A DNA stretch of 64,000 nt from positions 1,791,001 to 1,855,000 of the forward strand of contig NZ_OY762552.1 in the NCBI RefSeq assembly GCF_963666025.1, read 5' to 3'. This document shows positions 1 to 10,622 of the stretch, in pieces. A program made the translations under genes and the position numbers. Under the pieces are notes generated by a model. The model was given only the letters and a program-made list of their open reading frames with translations. It ran no database searches and was not told the DNA's origin. Source of the DNA: an uncultured Methanobacterium sp. Lineage in GTDB: Archaea > Methanobacteriota > Methanobacteria > Methanobacteriales > Methanobacteriaceae. The first letter of the stretch is position 1; the number at the start of each line of letters is the position of its first letter.

Positions 1-135
1 GCTTTCGGTGATGATTTTTTCAATGTAAAATGGTGCACATCCCTCCCTCACCGCGACTTTTTTGTTCACCCAGTATAAACTCATCAAAACTTTCCTTTCG
101 GAGTTAATACTGTTCTTAAGCTCAACTGATTTCAT
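1..135 (-). CDS. N-terminal 45 codons of an unidentified protein, cut by the window edge
   Basis: An open frame begins with ATG at 135 and runs leftward off the window, encoding 45 residues that start MKSVELKNSINSERKV. The ATG follows the stop codon of the MFS transporter gene (136-138) with no gap, and an AAAGGGG stretch just upstream can serve as ribosome site, so translation is probably coupled to the transporter gene. The visible part is charged and has no membrane segment or motif that I recognise. The reading frame and start are likely real because of the tight coupling, but the product cannot be named. Confidence 0.6.
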   Translation of the reverse strand, partial: MKSVELKNSINSERKVLMSLYWVNKKVAVREGCAPFYIEKIITES

Positions 136-1569
136 TTAAACCCCTTTAACATTCCTTAAAATAGATGTTATGGTGGCTATGATGCATAACCCTCCAGCTA
201 TGAACATGATAGTGCTTATGGAGCTGGAAAGTAGTTGTGATCCTGCTAGTAACATATTTCCATTGTATCCTGCGATATTCAGCCCAACCAGGGTGAGAAT
301 ACTGGCAAATGAAACCCCTAATGCTCCTCCCAGACTTTTGGCCGTGGTTGAAACACTGGATGCTATGGCTGTTTTTTCACGGGGAAGGGAAATCATGGTT
401 TCAGTACTGTTAGGACTGGTGAATAGGCCCTGTCCAATTCCCCACAGGAATAAAGAACCGATAACTATGCCCAGGTTTGCAATTAAGTACCCATAGCCCA
501 GTAAAATGAATGAAATTGCTGATATCGCCATGCTGAGTCCTGATGCGTATTTAGAATGGTACTTATCGTACAGTTTGCCTCCAAGTGGTGATGCGAACAT
601 CATTGCCAGGGGTACCAGCATGAATAATAAACCCACCTGTGAAGGACTGTAACTCATGACCCCTTGAAGGTAGAAAGGTCCAATTACAATGGCCATGTTC
701 AAGGCCACCGAGAAAATGAACACACTCAGAACTGGCAGTGTGAACTTTTTGTTGTGGAATAAGCCTATCTCTAACAGGGGGTTTCCACTCCGTGATTCCT
801 GCCAGATGAATGTGATGAGTGCTAAAATGAATAGGGCCCCGTATGCAATTAATGGGGTGCTGATGGTCAGGGTTTGGGCAAGTTCTCCGCAGGCTAACAT
901 TAATGTTGTCACCATTATAACCAGAGAAATCGCACCTATCCAGTCCAGGTGAAGGTGTGGTGTTGTGGTTTCAGGAATTTTCAGATATTTAAAGGCACAA
1001 ATCAGTAAAAAAATTCCTATAGGGACGTTAATTAAAAATATATAAGGCCATCCAATGGTACTGGTGATGAAACCACCTACTCCGGGACCCACTAAAGATC
1101 CAATTGCCACTACAGCCCCAAAATAGCCCAGTGCCTTTCCAATTTCAGTTGGTGGAAATGAGTGGAATATAATGGCCCCGGACACACCGGCAACCATTGC
1201 GGCGCCGGTGGCCTGGATTATGCGGAAAATGATAAGTGTGTTAATACTGGTGGCAAAACCGCATGCTAAAGAGCTTAGGGTGAATAAAATCCATCCTGCT
1301 ATGAATAGTTTTGTTTTTCCAGTGTATTCGGAAATTTTTCCAAAAATAATAAAGAATCCAGTCATCACTGCCAGATAACCGGTTATGATCCACTGTGAAT
1401 ACGATAAGTTAATGTTAAACTGGGTGGTGATGGTTGGTAGTGCTATAGTTACCATGTACCCATCCAGCACCGACATAAATATGCCTATTAAAACTGTGAT
1501 TAAAATTGCATTCTTATTTTTGTAAACGTTATCAGGTATTTCATATTCATTTTGAACTGATTTTCCCAT
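136..1569 (-). CDS. MFS drug-efflux transporter, DHA2 (EmrB/QacA) family, 14 TM
   Basis: The 477-residue product is a polytopic membrane protein, predicted to export drugs or toxic metabolites by proton antiport. After a short cytoplasmic tail it shows the first helix with the LDGYMVTIALPTI motif (residues about 35-48), typical of DHA2 proteins, a conserved GYLAVMTGFFIIFGKISEYTGKTK region (motif A, split here by Gly/Asp-like turns), and motif C (GSLVGPGVGGF) in helix 5. Length and the number of hydrophobic segments fit the 14-helix subgroup. The ATG at 1569 is preceded by GAGGTGG at good spacing. It is transcribed away from a TetR gene about 600 bp upstream, the usual arrangement for a repressor-controlled pump. 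The substrate cannot be read from sequence. Confidence 0.9.
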   Translation of the reverse strand: MGKSVQNEYEIPDNVYKNKNAILITVLIGIFMSVLDGYMVTIALPTITTQFNINLSYSQWIITGYLAVMTGFFIIFGKISEYTGKTKLFIAGWILFTLSSLACGFATSINTLIIFRIIQATGAAMVAGVSGAIIFHSFPPTEIGKALGYFGAVVAIGSLVGPGVGGFITSTIGWPYIFLINVPIGIFLLICAFKYLKIPETTTPHLHLDWIGAISLVIMVTTLMLACGELAQTLTISTPLIAYGALFILALITFIWQESRSGNPLLEIGLFHNKKFTLPVLSVFIFSVALNMAIVIGPFYLQGVMSYSPSQVGLLFMLVPLAMMFASPLGGKLYDKYHSKYASGLSMAISAISFILLGYGYLIANLGIVIGSLFLWGIGQGLFTSPNSTETMISLPREKTAIASSVSTTAKSLGGALGVSFASILTLVGLNIAGYNGNMLLAGSQLLSSSISTIMFIAGGLCIIATITSILRNVKGV

Positions 1570-2172
1570 TTAAACCCACCTCTTAGTTTTTTTTAATCCG
1601 AATTGCCATTAAAATCCATTTAAATTGATTAATGTCCCATTTCTTTTACCATGACTCTATCTTTGTCGGAGTAAAGTTCATGACTATTAATTATTAATGG
1701 TCATTTAATGACTATCGGTTAGTAAATAACCAGTATTTTGTACTATATAAATGTTCTCTTTTAAAATTGATGAATTCAAACTTTAAATTAAAGGTTAAAA
1801 TTACAATTTGCCATTTAAAATTAGTATTTTGGGAATAATATTCCTAAAAAAACTTAAATAATTAAAATAAATATATTTATAATCAATTATGGCAATTAAG
1901 AGCTTTAAATTTATTTGATAAAATTAAAAAATTGGTCAATGAAACTAGCAGGGAAATAAATATTTTCAGCGGATTTTAGAGAATAGACAAGTTTAAACAG
2001 GATATAATGGTTTATTTAGAATAATAATGTTCTAATGAAAAATTAGGGAGTATATTGTTGGGAATGGGGGAATAAACATATTTGAGATGAACTTATTTGA
2101 GAAAACTTAGTAAAGGTAAGGACTTATTTTTTGAGATAAACTTAATTTGGGATACTTATTTTACCCCTGAAC
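1570..2172. other. AT-rich intergenic region between MFS and TetR genes
   Basis: About 600 bp without a supported gene. The part nearest the MFS gene holds a TATA box and an inverted repeat (separate entry). The rest is A/T-rich with no ORF, RNA gene or strong hairpin that I could support. Confidence 0.5.
1680..1754 (-). promoter_or_regulatory. Probable MFS promoter with inverted-repeat operator
   Basis: On the minus strand, a TATA-like ATTTATATAGTA lies at about 1752-1741, so transcription should start near 1715. Just downstream is an inverted repeat, ATGACTATTAA and TTAATGGTCAT separated by TTA (1680-1704, one mismatch), followed on the plus strand by another ATGACTAT copy at 1708-1715. 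A repressor bound here would block initiation. The adjacent TetR protein is the obvious candidate, but this is inference. Confidence 0.4.
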
Positions 2173-2925
2173 TCATTTATCTTTGTTTTTTATCATATGA
2201 CGAATCATCTTTTCAACGTCTACAATAAATTTGTCGTGGTTGATTCCTTTGTTTTCCAGTATTTTTTCATGGTCCTGAGGGATATCAGACATGCTTTTTG
2301 AGATTGATGATAATAAAATAGCTGCTTCTGCAGGGTCCACATCCGGGCGGATGGTTCCGTCATTGATCCCGGTTGTTACAGAGTTGCACATGATTGAAAA
2401 CCTTTCGCTACGCATTTTAAGAATATCTTTCAGATATTCACTGGCATTTTTCATGGAAAAGTCCTCTAAATTGTACATAGTTCTGGTGTACGTGCCTCCT
2501 GGTATACAGCTGTACTTTAAGTCAATGGAATTGTTGATATCAGTTATGTCATAGCTTTCAGCTATATCAAATCTTCCAGACTGAAAATAGTTATAAATGC
2601 GGATATAATCGGGGTAATCCCGGTTAAATTCATGATGGGCCATTCTGAATGCTGAAACTTTATCAATTCCGGTCTGTGCATTTTCAACTGCTTTTTTGAT
2701 CATTGAATTCAGGATCAGGTTGCCCCTCCTGACTATGGCAAAAAAAAGTTCTTCCTTGTTATCAAAGTAGAGGTAGAGTGTGGCTTTGCTTAATTCGACT
2801 GCACTGGCAATATCATTCATGGAAACATCGTCATAGCCCCTTGATAAAAATAATTTTTCAGCGGCCTTAAAAATATCTTTTCTCCTCTGTTCCTTCTCCC
2901 TTTCCCTCCGGTCTTGAATGGCCAT
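2173..2925 (-). CDS. TetR/AcrR family transcriptional regulator
   Basis: A 250-residue one-component regulator. The N-terminal helix-turn-helix (residues about 15-60) reads IFKAAEKLFLSRGYDDVSMNDIASAV then LSKATLYLYFDNKEELF, which is the classical TetR DNA-binding signature. The C-terminal part is the variable ligand-binding/dimerisation region and gives no clue to the ligand. The ATG at 2925 follows AGAGGTTG. It lies upstream of, and in the same direction as, the MFS pump gene, so it probably represses that pump and perhaps itself. The family is certain; the target is inferred from position. Confidence 0.92.
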   Translation of the reverse strand: MAIQDRREREKEQRRKDIFKAAEKLFLSRGYDDVSMNDIASAVELSKATLYLYFDNKEELFFAIVRRGNLILNSMIKKAVENAQTGIDKVSAFRMAHHEFNRDYPDYIRIYNYFQSGRFDIAESYDITDINNSIDLKYSCIPGGTYTRTMYNLEDFSMKNASEYLKDILKMRSERFSIMCNSVTTGINDGTIRPDVDPAEAAILLSSISKSMSDIPQDHEKILENKGINHDKFIVDVEKMIRHMIKNKDK

Positions 2926-2968
2926 GGTTTCAACCTCTAAATGGTGGTTACGAAATAAACTCCAGTTA

Positions 2969-2997
2969 CTATAAAACTATGGTTTATCAATTGATAA
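2969..2997 (-). promoter_or_regulatory. Probable TetR gene promoter with palindrome
   Basis: A minus-strand TATA-like AGTTTTATAGT (2979-2969) is flanked upstream by a perfect 14-bp palindrome TTATCAATTGATAA (2984-2997), in the place where TFB would contact DNA. This fits an autoregulatory operator, although a 14-bp AT-rich palindrome can also arise by chance. Confidence 0.35.
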
Positions 2998-3173
2998 TAC
3001 TTTGCTTTTGATTTCATTATAAAACTATTTATTAAAGAGAGGAGTTTTTATCAACTTAATTTTAAAGGTTGTTTAAATATTATTAAGATTAATAAATTAA
3101 AAATTATTAATAAATAACTGTTATGGGCTTTGTTTGGATTTAGAAATAAAACAAATTCCTGTGTAAATTAAAT

Positions 3174-3434
3174 TTAATATAAACCTAATGCTTTAGCTAA
3201 AATAAGCACAGCCACCCCGATTACTCCACCAAAACCTGCCACCAGCATGGTGAGTATATTGATGGGGATTTTGAAAAATGGGAGGATGTTCCAGATGAAG
3301 AGGAGTACCCATCCTATTACCATATGCAACAGGATGCTCAGGGCAATCTTTCCCAGCTTTAACAGGATGCCGGCAAAAAATATTCCCACAACTAATAGGA
3401 CTACTCCAATGATCACCAGGGTCAGAATTTCCAT
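3174..3434 (-). CDS. BofA-family (pro-sigmaK inhibitor-like) membrane protein
   Basis: An 86-residue, almost entirely hydrophobic protein with three predicted membrane helices (about 5-27, 33-52, 58-84). The pattern LLHMVIGWVLLFIWN followed by IPINILTMLVAGFGGVIGV matches the BofA-like family, whose bacterial founder holds a sporulation protease inactive. Archaea do not sporulate, so only the fold is informative here and the role is unknown. ATG at 3434 follows AGAGGAA. It appears to be a single gene between the TetR and argG genes. Confidence 0.75.
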   Translation of the reverse strand: MEILTLVIIGVVLLVVGIFFAGILLKLGKIALSILLHMVIGWVLLFIWNILPFFKIPINILTMLVAGFGGVIGVAVLILAKALGLY

Positions 3435-3568
3435 TAGGGGTTCCTCTTTAAATCATCCCAAATTAGTTTCATTCTTATTTTCATCATAGGTATTTTCATT
3501 TTCATCCAGTATTATATCCCCAAACTTCTATTTCCTCATCACTTTATTTCCCTGGCCTGTGGTTGTGA

Positions 3569-5091
<1,523 letters not shown>

Positions 5092-5694
5092 TTAAACTGC
5101 CTTGAAGACTCGTTTAACCTGTTTCCAGTAAAGGTGGATGTGTAACAACGTGCTAACTGCCATTATAATTGCAAATTCAGCATGCCAGAAATCTATGGTT
5201 AAATTCCAGGAAGACTGAATTCCATAATTGATGGATACTGCCAGAATAAGTCCGGTAGCACCGGTTACAATGAAGCTTGCCATAAGCACGTATTTCCAAA
5301 TGGTATAATAGATACTCCTCTTCAGCCGGTCTTCCAGATACAGTAAATATGTAATCAGATAGATGATAATGGTGGTTGTGGCTATTGGTATCAGGTTATA
5401 ACTTTGAGATGGAACTGAACTGGCCTGCTGGATATCAGAAAAACTGCTGTTGCTATTGTTTTTATCACTAACACTGCCTTCGTTGGTTTGAGTTGTTATT
5501 GTTGAACTGTTGTTTAGAGATCCGGAACTGGGGGATTCGGAGTGGTCGCATATGTTATCATAGTTGGTGTCCAGGTAACGGGGGCACTGTCCAGGGTATG
5601 GATCGTTTAACAAACCGTAAGGACAGTCATTCCAGGCGTAAACTGCTATTGGTGTGAGGAGGACAATTAGAAGAACCACATATAATTTTTTCAC
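5092..5694 (-). CDS. Exported/membrane protein: Cys/Asp motif plus cytochrome-b-like 4-helix domain
   Basis: 200 residues. An N-terminal signal peptide (about 1-20) is followed by an outside segment with a compact motif, NDCPYGLLNDPYPGQCPRY then LDTNYDNICDHSE, with three Cys and several Asp/Asn. A Ser/Asn-rich linker (about 55-95) leads to four hydrophobic helices. The third and fourth carry WHAEFAII and LLHIHLYW, a histidine pattern like DUF4405/cytochrome b561-type proteins that bind heme or quinone. Start is GTG at 5694 after AGGAGGAG. It lies 13 bp after a paralogous gene (5708-6100), so both form an operon divergent from a nitroreductase gene. Cofactor binding is inferred from histidine spacing only. 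Confidence 0.6.
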   Translation of the reverse strand: MKKLYVVLLIVLLTPIAVYAWNDCPYGLLNDPYPGQCPRYLDTNYDNICDHSESPSSGSLNNSSTITTQTNEGSVSDKNNSNSSFSDIQQASSVPSQSYNLIPIATTTIIIYLITYLLYLEDRLKRSIYYTIWKYVLMASFIVTGATGLILAVSINYGIQSSWNLTIDFWHAEFAIIMAVSTLLHIHLYWKQVKRVFKAV

Positions 5695-5707
5695 TTCAAT
5701 CTCCTCC

Positions 5708-6100
5708 TCATTTCAATCCCTTCCCAGATTTTTCATCAGATGTTGCATTTGATTTTTCAGGGGAGGGGGTTAATTTTTCCCCCAGATTTTCATCGGATTT
5801 TTCACCAGTAGAAGACATCCAGTAAGAGTGTATGTGGAATAATGCAATCCAGAACATGGCTATTGCAAATTGAACATGCCAGTAAAGAAGGCCCTGGCTT
5901 AGGGGAAGTGCAATTCCATATTCTGCAAGGATTATAAGTATTAAACCCGCCCCTGCAGATACCAGGAAGGTTACAAGAATAAGAATATTCCATAAACGAA
6001 TATGGATGGATTTCTTAATATAATTATTATGGTAAAGAAGGTAACTCCCAAAATAGGCAACTAGGAGAATGATTGATATGGGTATTATATCGTAGCTCAT
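5708..6100 (-). CDS. Cytochrome-b-like (DUF4405-type) membrane protein
   Basis: About 130 residues with four hydrophobic helices. Helices 3 and 4 contain YWHVQFAIAMF and LFHIHSYW, which line up with WHAEFAII and LLHIHLYW of the neighbouring 5092-5694 product; the preceding helix also aligns (SAGAGLILIILAEYGIALP versus TGATGLILAVSINYGIQ). The tail after residue 105 is charged and low in complexity (SDEKSGKGLK end). I place the start at ATG 6100; a TTG at 6112 would add four residues, and neither has a strong ribosome site. It is the first gene of a two-gene operon. The conserved histidines suggest heme or quinone binding, which is an inference. Confidence 0.6.
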   Translation of the reverse strand: MSYDIIPISIILLVAYFGSYLLYHNNYIKKSIHIRLWNILILVTFLVSAGAGLILIILAEYGIALPLSQGLLYWHVQFAIAMFWIALFHIHSYWMSSTGEKSDENLGEKLTPSPEKSNATSDEKSGKGLK

Positions 6101-6383
6101 GGGAATCGTCAATTAAGATGACCTGTGAATTTAAACATAATTTGAATTTAAACTTAATCTAAGTATATATTATATCTATTTTAGGAAATTTATAATCTAA
6201 ATATAATAATTAATAATCTAAAAAATCTACCTAATTTGGATAATTTTACTCGGATTGAATTTAAACTTAGGATAATTTAATATATCTTTGAATATTAAAG
6301 TTTTTTAAGACAAGCTTAACTTGTATGATTAAATTGGAGAAGTAACTCACAGAATCAACTGTAGTGTTTGCTGGTGGGAACTA

Positions 6384-7124
6384 ATGCAAAAAAAGAGTAA
6401 ATACATTTTGGTGGCCATTATCCTACTATCGGCTTTTTTGGTGGCATATTTAGCTTACACAGTTTTCATGCAACCGGTTAAAACCGAAAATCAGTCTCGA
6501 GTGGTTTTAGGAACATATAACCTTCCTCAGGCTGAAATTACCAGTGGAATGTCGGTGGATCAGGCCATAAAAAACAGACGTTCGGTTAGGAATTTCACCA
6601 CAACTTCACTTACCTTGCAGGATGTTTCACAGCTTCTATGGGCTGCTCAAGGAATCACTGACTCTGAAAGGAATTACCGATCTGCCCCTTCTGCTGGACA
6701 TGTTTTCCCAATGGAAATATATCTAGTTGCAGGGAATAATGGTGTTCAGGGCCTTGAAGAGGGTATATATCAGTACAATCCTTACAATAACACTTTAGAA
6801 AAGATTGTAGATGGTGATCAAACCTACGCCCTGTCACAGGCAGCACATGGGCAAGAATGGGTTGACCAGGCACCAATCAGTCTGGTGATCACCGGGAACT
6901 ACCAGAAAATGAAGGATAGATATCCTGATGAAAATTTAAGTACGCGTTTCGTGGATATTGAAGCGGGGCATATTGGGGAGAACATATATTTAGAAGCAGT
7001 ATCCCGTAGTCTGAGTGCAGTGGCCATTGGTTCTTTCTACGATGATCAGATGATAAAACTTTTGAAGTTACCTTCCAATGAAACCCCAATATATATTTAC
7101 CCAGTGGGGCATTCGGCATCGTAG
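6384..7124 (+). CDS. Membrane-anchored nitroreductase-family (SagB/ThcOx type) oxidoreductase
   Basis: 246 residues. An N-terminal anchor (residues 7-30) precedes a nitroreductase fold: the FMN-phosphate-binding IKNRRSVRNF near residue 62, LLWAAQGITD, then SAPSAGHVFPMEIYLV, which is the typical SagB/ThcOx-like sequence, and the C-terminal AVAIGSFYDDQMIKLLKLP plus YPVGH end. The family uses FMN (sometimes F420) to reduce or dehydrogenate small substrates or thiazolines. The anchor puts the domain outside the membrane if it inserts N-in. ATG 6384 follows GGTGGGA. The gene is divergent from the two cytochrome-b-like genes, so the three could form an envelope redox module. Substrate unknown. Confidence 0.8.
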   Translation: MQKKSKYILVAIILLSAFLVAYLAYTVFMQPVKTENQSRVVLGTYNLPQAEITSGMSVDQAIKNRRSVRNFTTTSLTLQDVSQLLWAAQGITDSERNYRSAPSAGHVFPMEIYLVAGNNGVQGLEEGIYQYNPYNNTLEKIVDGDQTYALSQAAHGQEWVDQAPISLVITGNYQKMKDRYPDENLSTRFVDIEAGHIGENIYLEAVSRSLSAVAIGSFYDDQMIKLLKLPSNETPIYIYPVGHSAS

Positions 7125-7340
7125 GAATCATTGGAACATAGGAATCTTAAGTAATCTTAAGCAGTCTTAATCAATCATAAGATCATGGGAAAATTAGGGG
7201 GAATAGTTGAGAATTAAGGGGAATCCTGAGATAATTAGTGTAATATTTTATTTCATGGTAAATCATAGTTTAATTGAATCTTTTGGTATTGTTTGGTGTA
7301 TCGTTTGGTATTATGGTGATTTAGTGCATGGTGAGTTAGT

Positions 7341-8057
7341 ATGGACTGTGAAATTATAACTATTGCCCAGGATACGGGTGGTGACATCTCCCTTAACCAG
7401 GATTTAATGAAAGAATTGGCTCCAGATAGTGTTGGAAAACCTTTAATCGATGCAGCTTTAAAAGGAACTCCACTTTTAAAGTTTGGATCTGGATCTCCTC
7501 GCATTCTGCTGTGTGCTGGTATTCACGGAAATGAACTCCCCCCTCTGGTGGCTTTCTTCAAGCTCCTGAATTACCTGGAGAATAAAAAAATTAACGGAAC
7601 AGTTTACACCATCCCAATTGCTATCCCCTACGCTACCATGAAAAATTCACGAAGATTCCAGGGTTGGGACATGAATCGGAAGACCTTTACTGAAGGACAT
7701 ATTTCCAATACCATTTTAAAAACAGCCCAAAAACTGAAAATACAGGCCGCAGCCGACTTCCACTCCACCCAGCCCCAGAGTAATCCTGGAATAGAGAGTG
7801 TTTTTTGCTCGAAAAAACCATGTTATAAGAGTTTTAAGATAGCAGACCATATAACTAGCCAGACATCTTCCAAGGTTATTTCCCAGGAAAAAGCAGGGAC
7901 CTTATACGGTGGTGCCCTTGAAGATGAGTTGAATCTCAGTGGAATACCTGCGGTAACCTGTGAAGTAGTCTCCAGGAATGGTAAAGTGGATTCTGGAAGT
8001 GTTGAAAGGTCTTTTATGCAGATGAAATCTTTCCTAAACTTTTTCAACGTAATATAA
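7341..8057 (+). CDS. Succinylglutamate desuccinylase/aspartoacylase-family zinc hydrolase
   Basis: 238 residues with the AstE/AspA carboxypeptidase-like fold. The zinc-binding GIHGNELPP (about residues 58-66) supplies His and Glu; a second His ligand lies in AADFHSTQP (about residue 139). PYATMKNSRRFQGWDMNR provides the usual substrate-binding Arg/Asn. A C-terminal Glu in AVTCEVV (about 210) matches the catalytic glutamate position. Members remove acyl or amino-acid groups from small metabolites, and the substrate here is not known. ATG 7341 follows GGTGAG. It stands alone between two rightward genes. Confidence 0.82.
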   Translation: MDCEIITIAQDTGGDISLNQDLMKELAPDSVGKPLIDAALKGTPLLKFGSGSPRILLCAGIHGNELPPLVAFFKLLNYLENKKINGTVYTIPIAIPYATMKNSRRFQGWDMNRKTFTEGHISNTILKTAQKLKIQAAADFHSTQPQSNPGIESVFCSKKPCYKSFKIADHITSQTSSKVISQEKAGTLYGGALEDELNLSGIPAVTCEVVSRNGKVDSGSVERSFMQMKSFLNFFNVI

Positions 8058-8282
8058 TATTTCAACAGTACATTTTGGCATAATATAATTTTTCAAAATA
8101 AATAGTAATTATGATTTTTTTGATAAATATAAACTTTTCATATAAAATATAAACCTTTTATATAATTATTTCTTCTCTAGTGCTCTCGGATCAAGTATTT
8201 TTACTTTGAAAGTGTTATTAGACCATTGCTAACTTATTATCAGAAAAGTATTAAGCAAAAGTATTGAAGCGGCCCAATTCAC

Positions 8283-8322
8283 ACGTGCTGGATTTGCACG
8301 TCAATCGCATATTTAAATATGC
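8283..8322 (+). promoter_or_regulatory. Inverted repeat and 16-bp palindrome upstream of the YdjM-like gene
   Basis: ACGTGC and GCACGT flank a 7-nt loop (8283-8301), and a perfect palindrome GCATATTTAAATATGC follows (8307-8322). The palindrome contains a TATA-like core, so a start site near 8340 and a short leader before ATG 8358 are plausible. It also overlaps the alternative ATG at 8319, which is one reason to prefer 8358 as the start. Confidence 0.4.
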
Positions 8323-8357
8323 AGATATACTTGATAATCATCTTTGAAACCGATAAC

Positions 8358-9104
8358 ATGCCTTCTTACAAAAATCATATATTATTCTCAATTATAATGA
8401 TATTTCCCTTCTTTCCTGATGTTTACTATCTATCACTGGCGGTTATAGGAGCTTCAGTGGTGGATCTGGACACCAGTTTCCGTTATCGAAATCTGGTTAT
8501 AATGGCTCTTGCTGGGGGAATACTAACATTAATCCTTCCATTGTTCCAAATTACTCCGTTTACAGGAATATTATTAATGAGCATAGCATTATTCTTCTTT
8601 GTTGCGCAACACAGGGGTTTTGTGCATTCTGTTCCTGGAGCGTGTTTAGCTGCAGCATGCCTGGCCCTGTTTGTAATCAGTTTTCAGAATATTTTGATTA
8701 ATTTAACACCAGATCTCAGGGTTTCTTTCCTTTTAACATCTCTGATTCTGGGAATAATAGTTTTAAACAGGGGATTGCTTATTTTATACACATTACTGGT
8801 GACAGTTGGGATATTTTTAACCCCTTTAACCAGTTTTAACTTCTTTTACGTAGCAACTGCCTTATTTGTAGGTTCTTTGAGCCATTTAGTCCTGGATCTC
8901 TTCACGGGCAGTGGAGTGAAACTTTTTGATCCTATATCCAAATACAGGTATGGTAAAATGACTGGCTTGTTGATTATTGTCATTTGGCTGGCCTGTGTGG
9001 CAGTTCTTTATATTTATCCTAGAGAAAACTACCTGTCTTTAAACTATTTTTTAGCTACATTTCCCCAATTAACTACATTTAATCCAATGAGAATTATGAA
9101 TTGA
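8358..9104 (+). CDS. Membrane-bound metal-dependent hydrolase, YdjM/DUF457 family
   Basis: About 248 residues with five or six membrane helices. After MPSYKNHILFS comes GASVVDLDTSF, then QHRGFVHSVPG (about 95-105) and SHLVLDLFTGSGVKLFDP (about 185-202). These His/Asp-rich motifs define the LexA-regulated YdjM/YbcI family of putative membrane phospholipase-C-like hydrolases. I prefer ATG 8358 because it gives the family's usual N-terminus; an ATG at 8319 would add 13 residues and lies within a palindrome. Neither start has a good ribosome site. Function is predicted from family only. Confidence 0.78.
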   Translation: MPSYKNHILFSIIMIFPFFPDVYYLSLAVIGASVVDLDTSFRYRNLVIMALAGGILTLILPLFQITPFTGILLMSIALFFFVAQHRGFVHSVPGACLAAACLALFVISFQNILINLTPDLRVSFLLTSLILGIIVLNRGLLILYTLLVTVGIFLTPLTSFNFFYVATALFVGSLSHLVLDLFTGSGVKLFDPISKYRYGKMTGLLIIVIWLACVAVLYIYPRENYLSLNYFLATFPQLTTFNPMRIMN

Positions 9105-10118
<1,014 letters not shown>

Positions 10119-10126
<8 letters not shown>

Positions 10127-10394
10127 TATATTTACCATTATAAAAGCAGTTCTAATCCTGGCATCAGCAGTGTTCGTTCTTTTAACAGCCTTTGGAATTT
10201 TAAGATTTAAAGATGACCTTGAAAGGGTCTTATACGCCCGAATCCATATTCTGGGAGTGGCTGACATGGCCTGTATACTGGCGCTCCTGGTTCTGGGAGA
10301 ACCAATACTGGCTGCTGCTTACTTCATACTGGCTCCATTTGCATCTCACGCCATAGCCAATGGATTCTACTATGGGGAGGATAAACATGATTGA
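10119..10394 (+). CDS. ehbC: Energy-converting hydrogenase B subunit C (MrpG-like)
   Basis: 91 residues, three membrane helices. ILRFKDDLERVLYARIHILGVADMA (split: ILRFKDDLERVLYA then RIHILGVADM) resembles the MnhG pattern in which an R-LHA-type motif follows helix 1. It overlaps ehbB by 8 bp and ehbD by 8 bp. The GGGGGTATAG upstream is the ribosome site. Confidence 0.85.
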
Positions 10395-10620
10395 ATACGT
10401 ACTGATGATTATAGTGATTTTAGGATCAATCCTGGTTCTTATGCAGCGGGATCTCCTAAAAGCAGCCATTTTAACCGGAATTCCAGGTGCTGGCCTGGCC
10501 TTCCTTTACCAGTACCTCCTGGCTCCAGACGTGGCCCTTACTCAGGCCATTGTAGGGTCGGCTATCATTCCAGTGTTCTTTGCACTGGCAGTCTACAAAA
10601 CCCGCAGGATGGAGGAATAG
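10387..10620 (+). CDS. ehbD: Energy-converting hydrogenase B subunit D (DUF4040/MbhD-like)
   Basis: 77 residues when started at ATG 10387, chosen because GGGGAGG lies 8 bp upstream; an upstream in-frame ATG would only extend it into ehbC. Three helices; GAGLAFLYQYLLAPDVALTQ followed by AIVGSAIIPVFFALAVYKTR is the DUF4040 motif shared with MrpA C-terminal and MbhD subunits. It overlaps ehbC by 8 bp, consistent with coupled translation of the membrane arm. Confidence 0.85.
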   Translation: MIEYVLMIIVILGSILVLMQRDLLKAAILTGIPGAGLAFLYQYLLAPDVALTQAIVGSAIIPVFFALAVYKTRRMEE

Positions 10621-10622
10621 AT

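Noticed and set aside
3174..3434. Evidence of a sporulation-related system
   Set aside because: The BofA-like fold occurs in non-sporulating archaea; no other sporulation gene is present.
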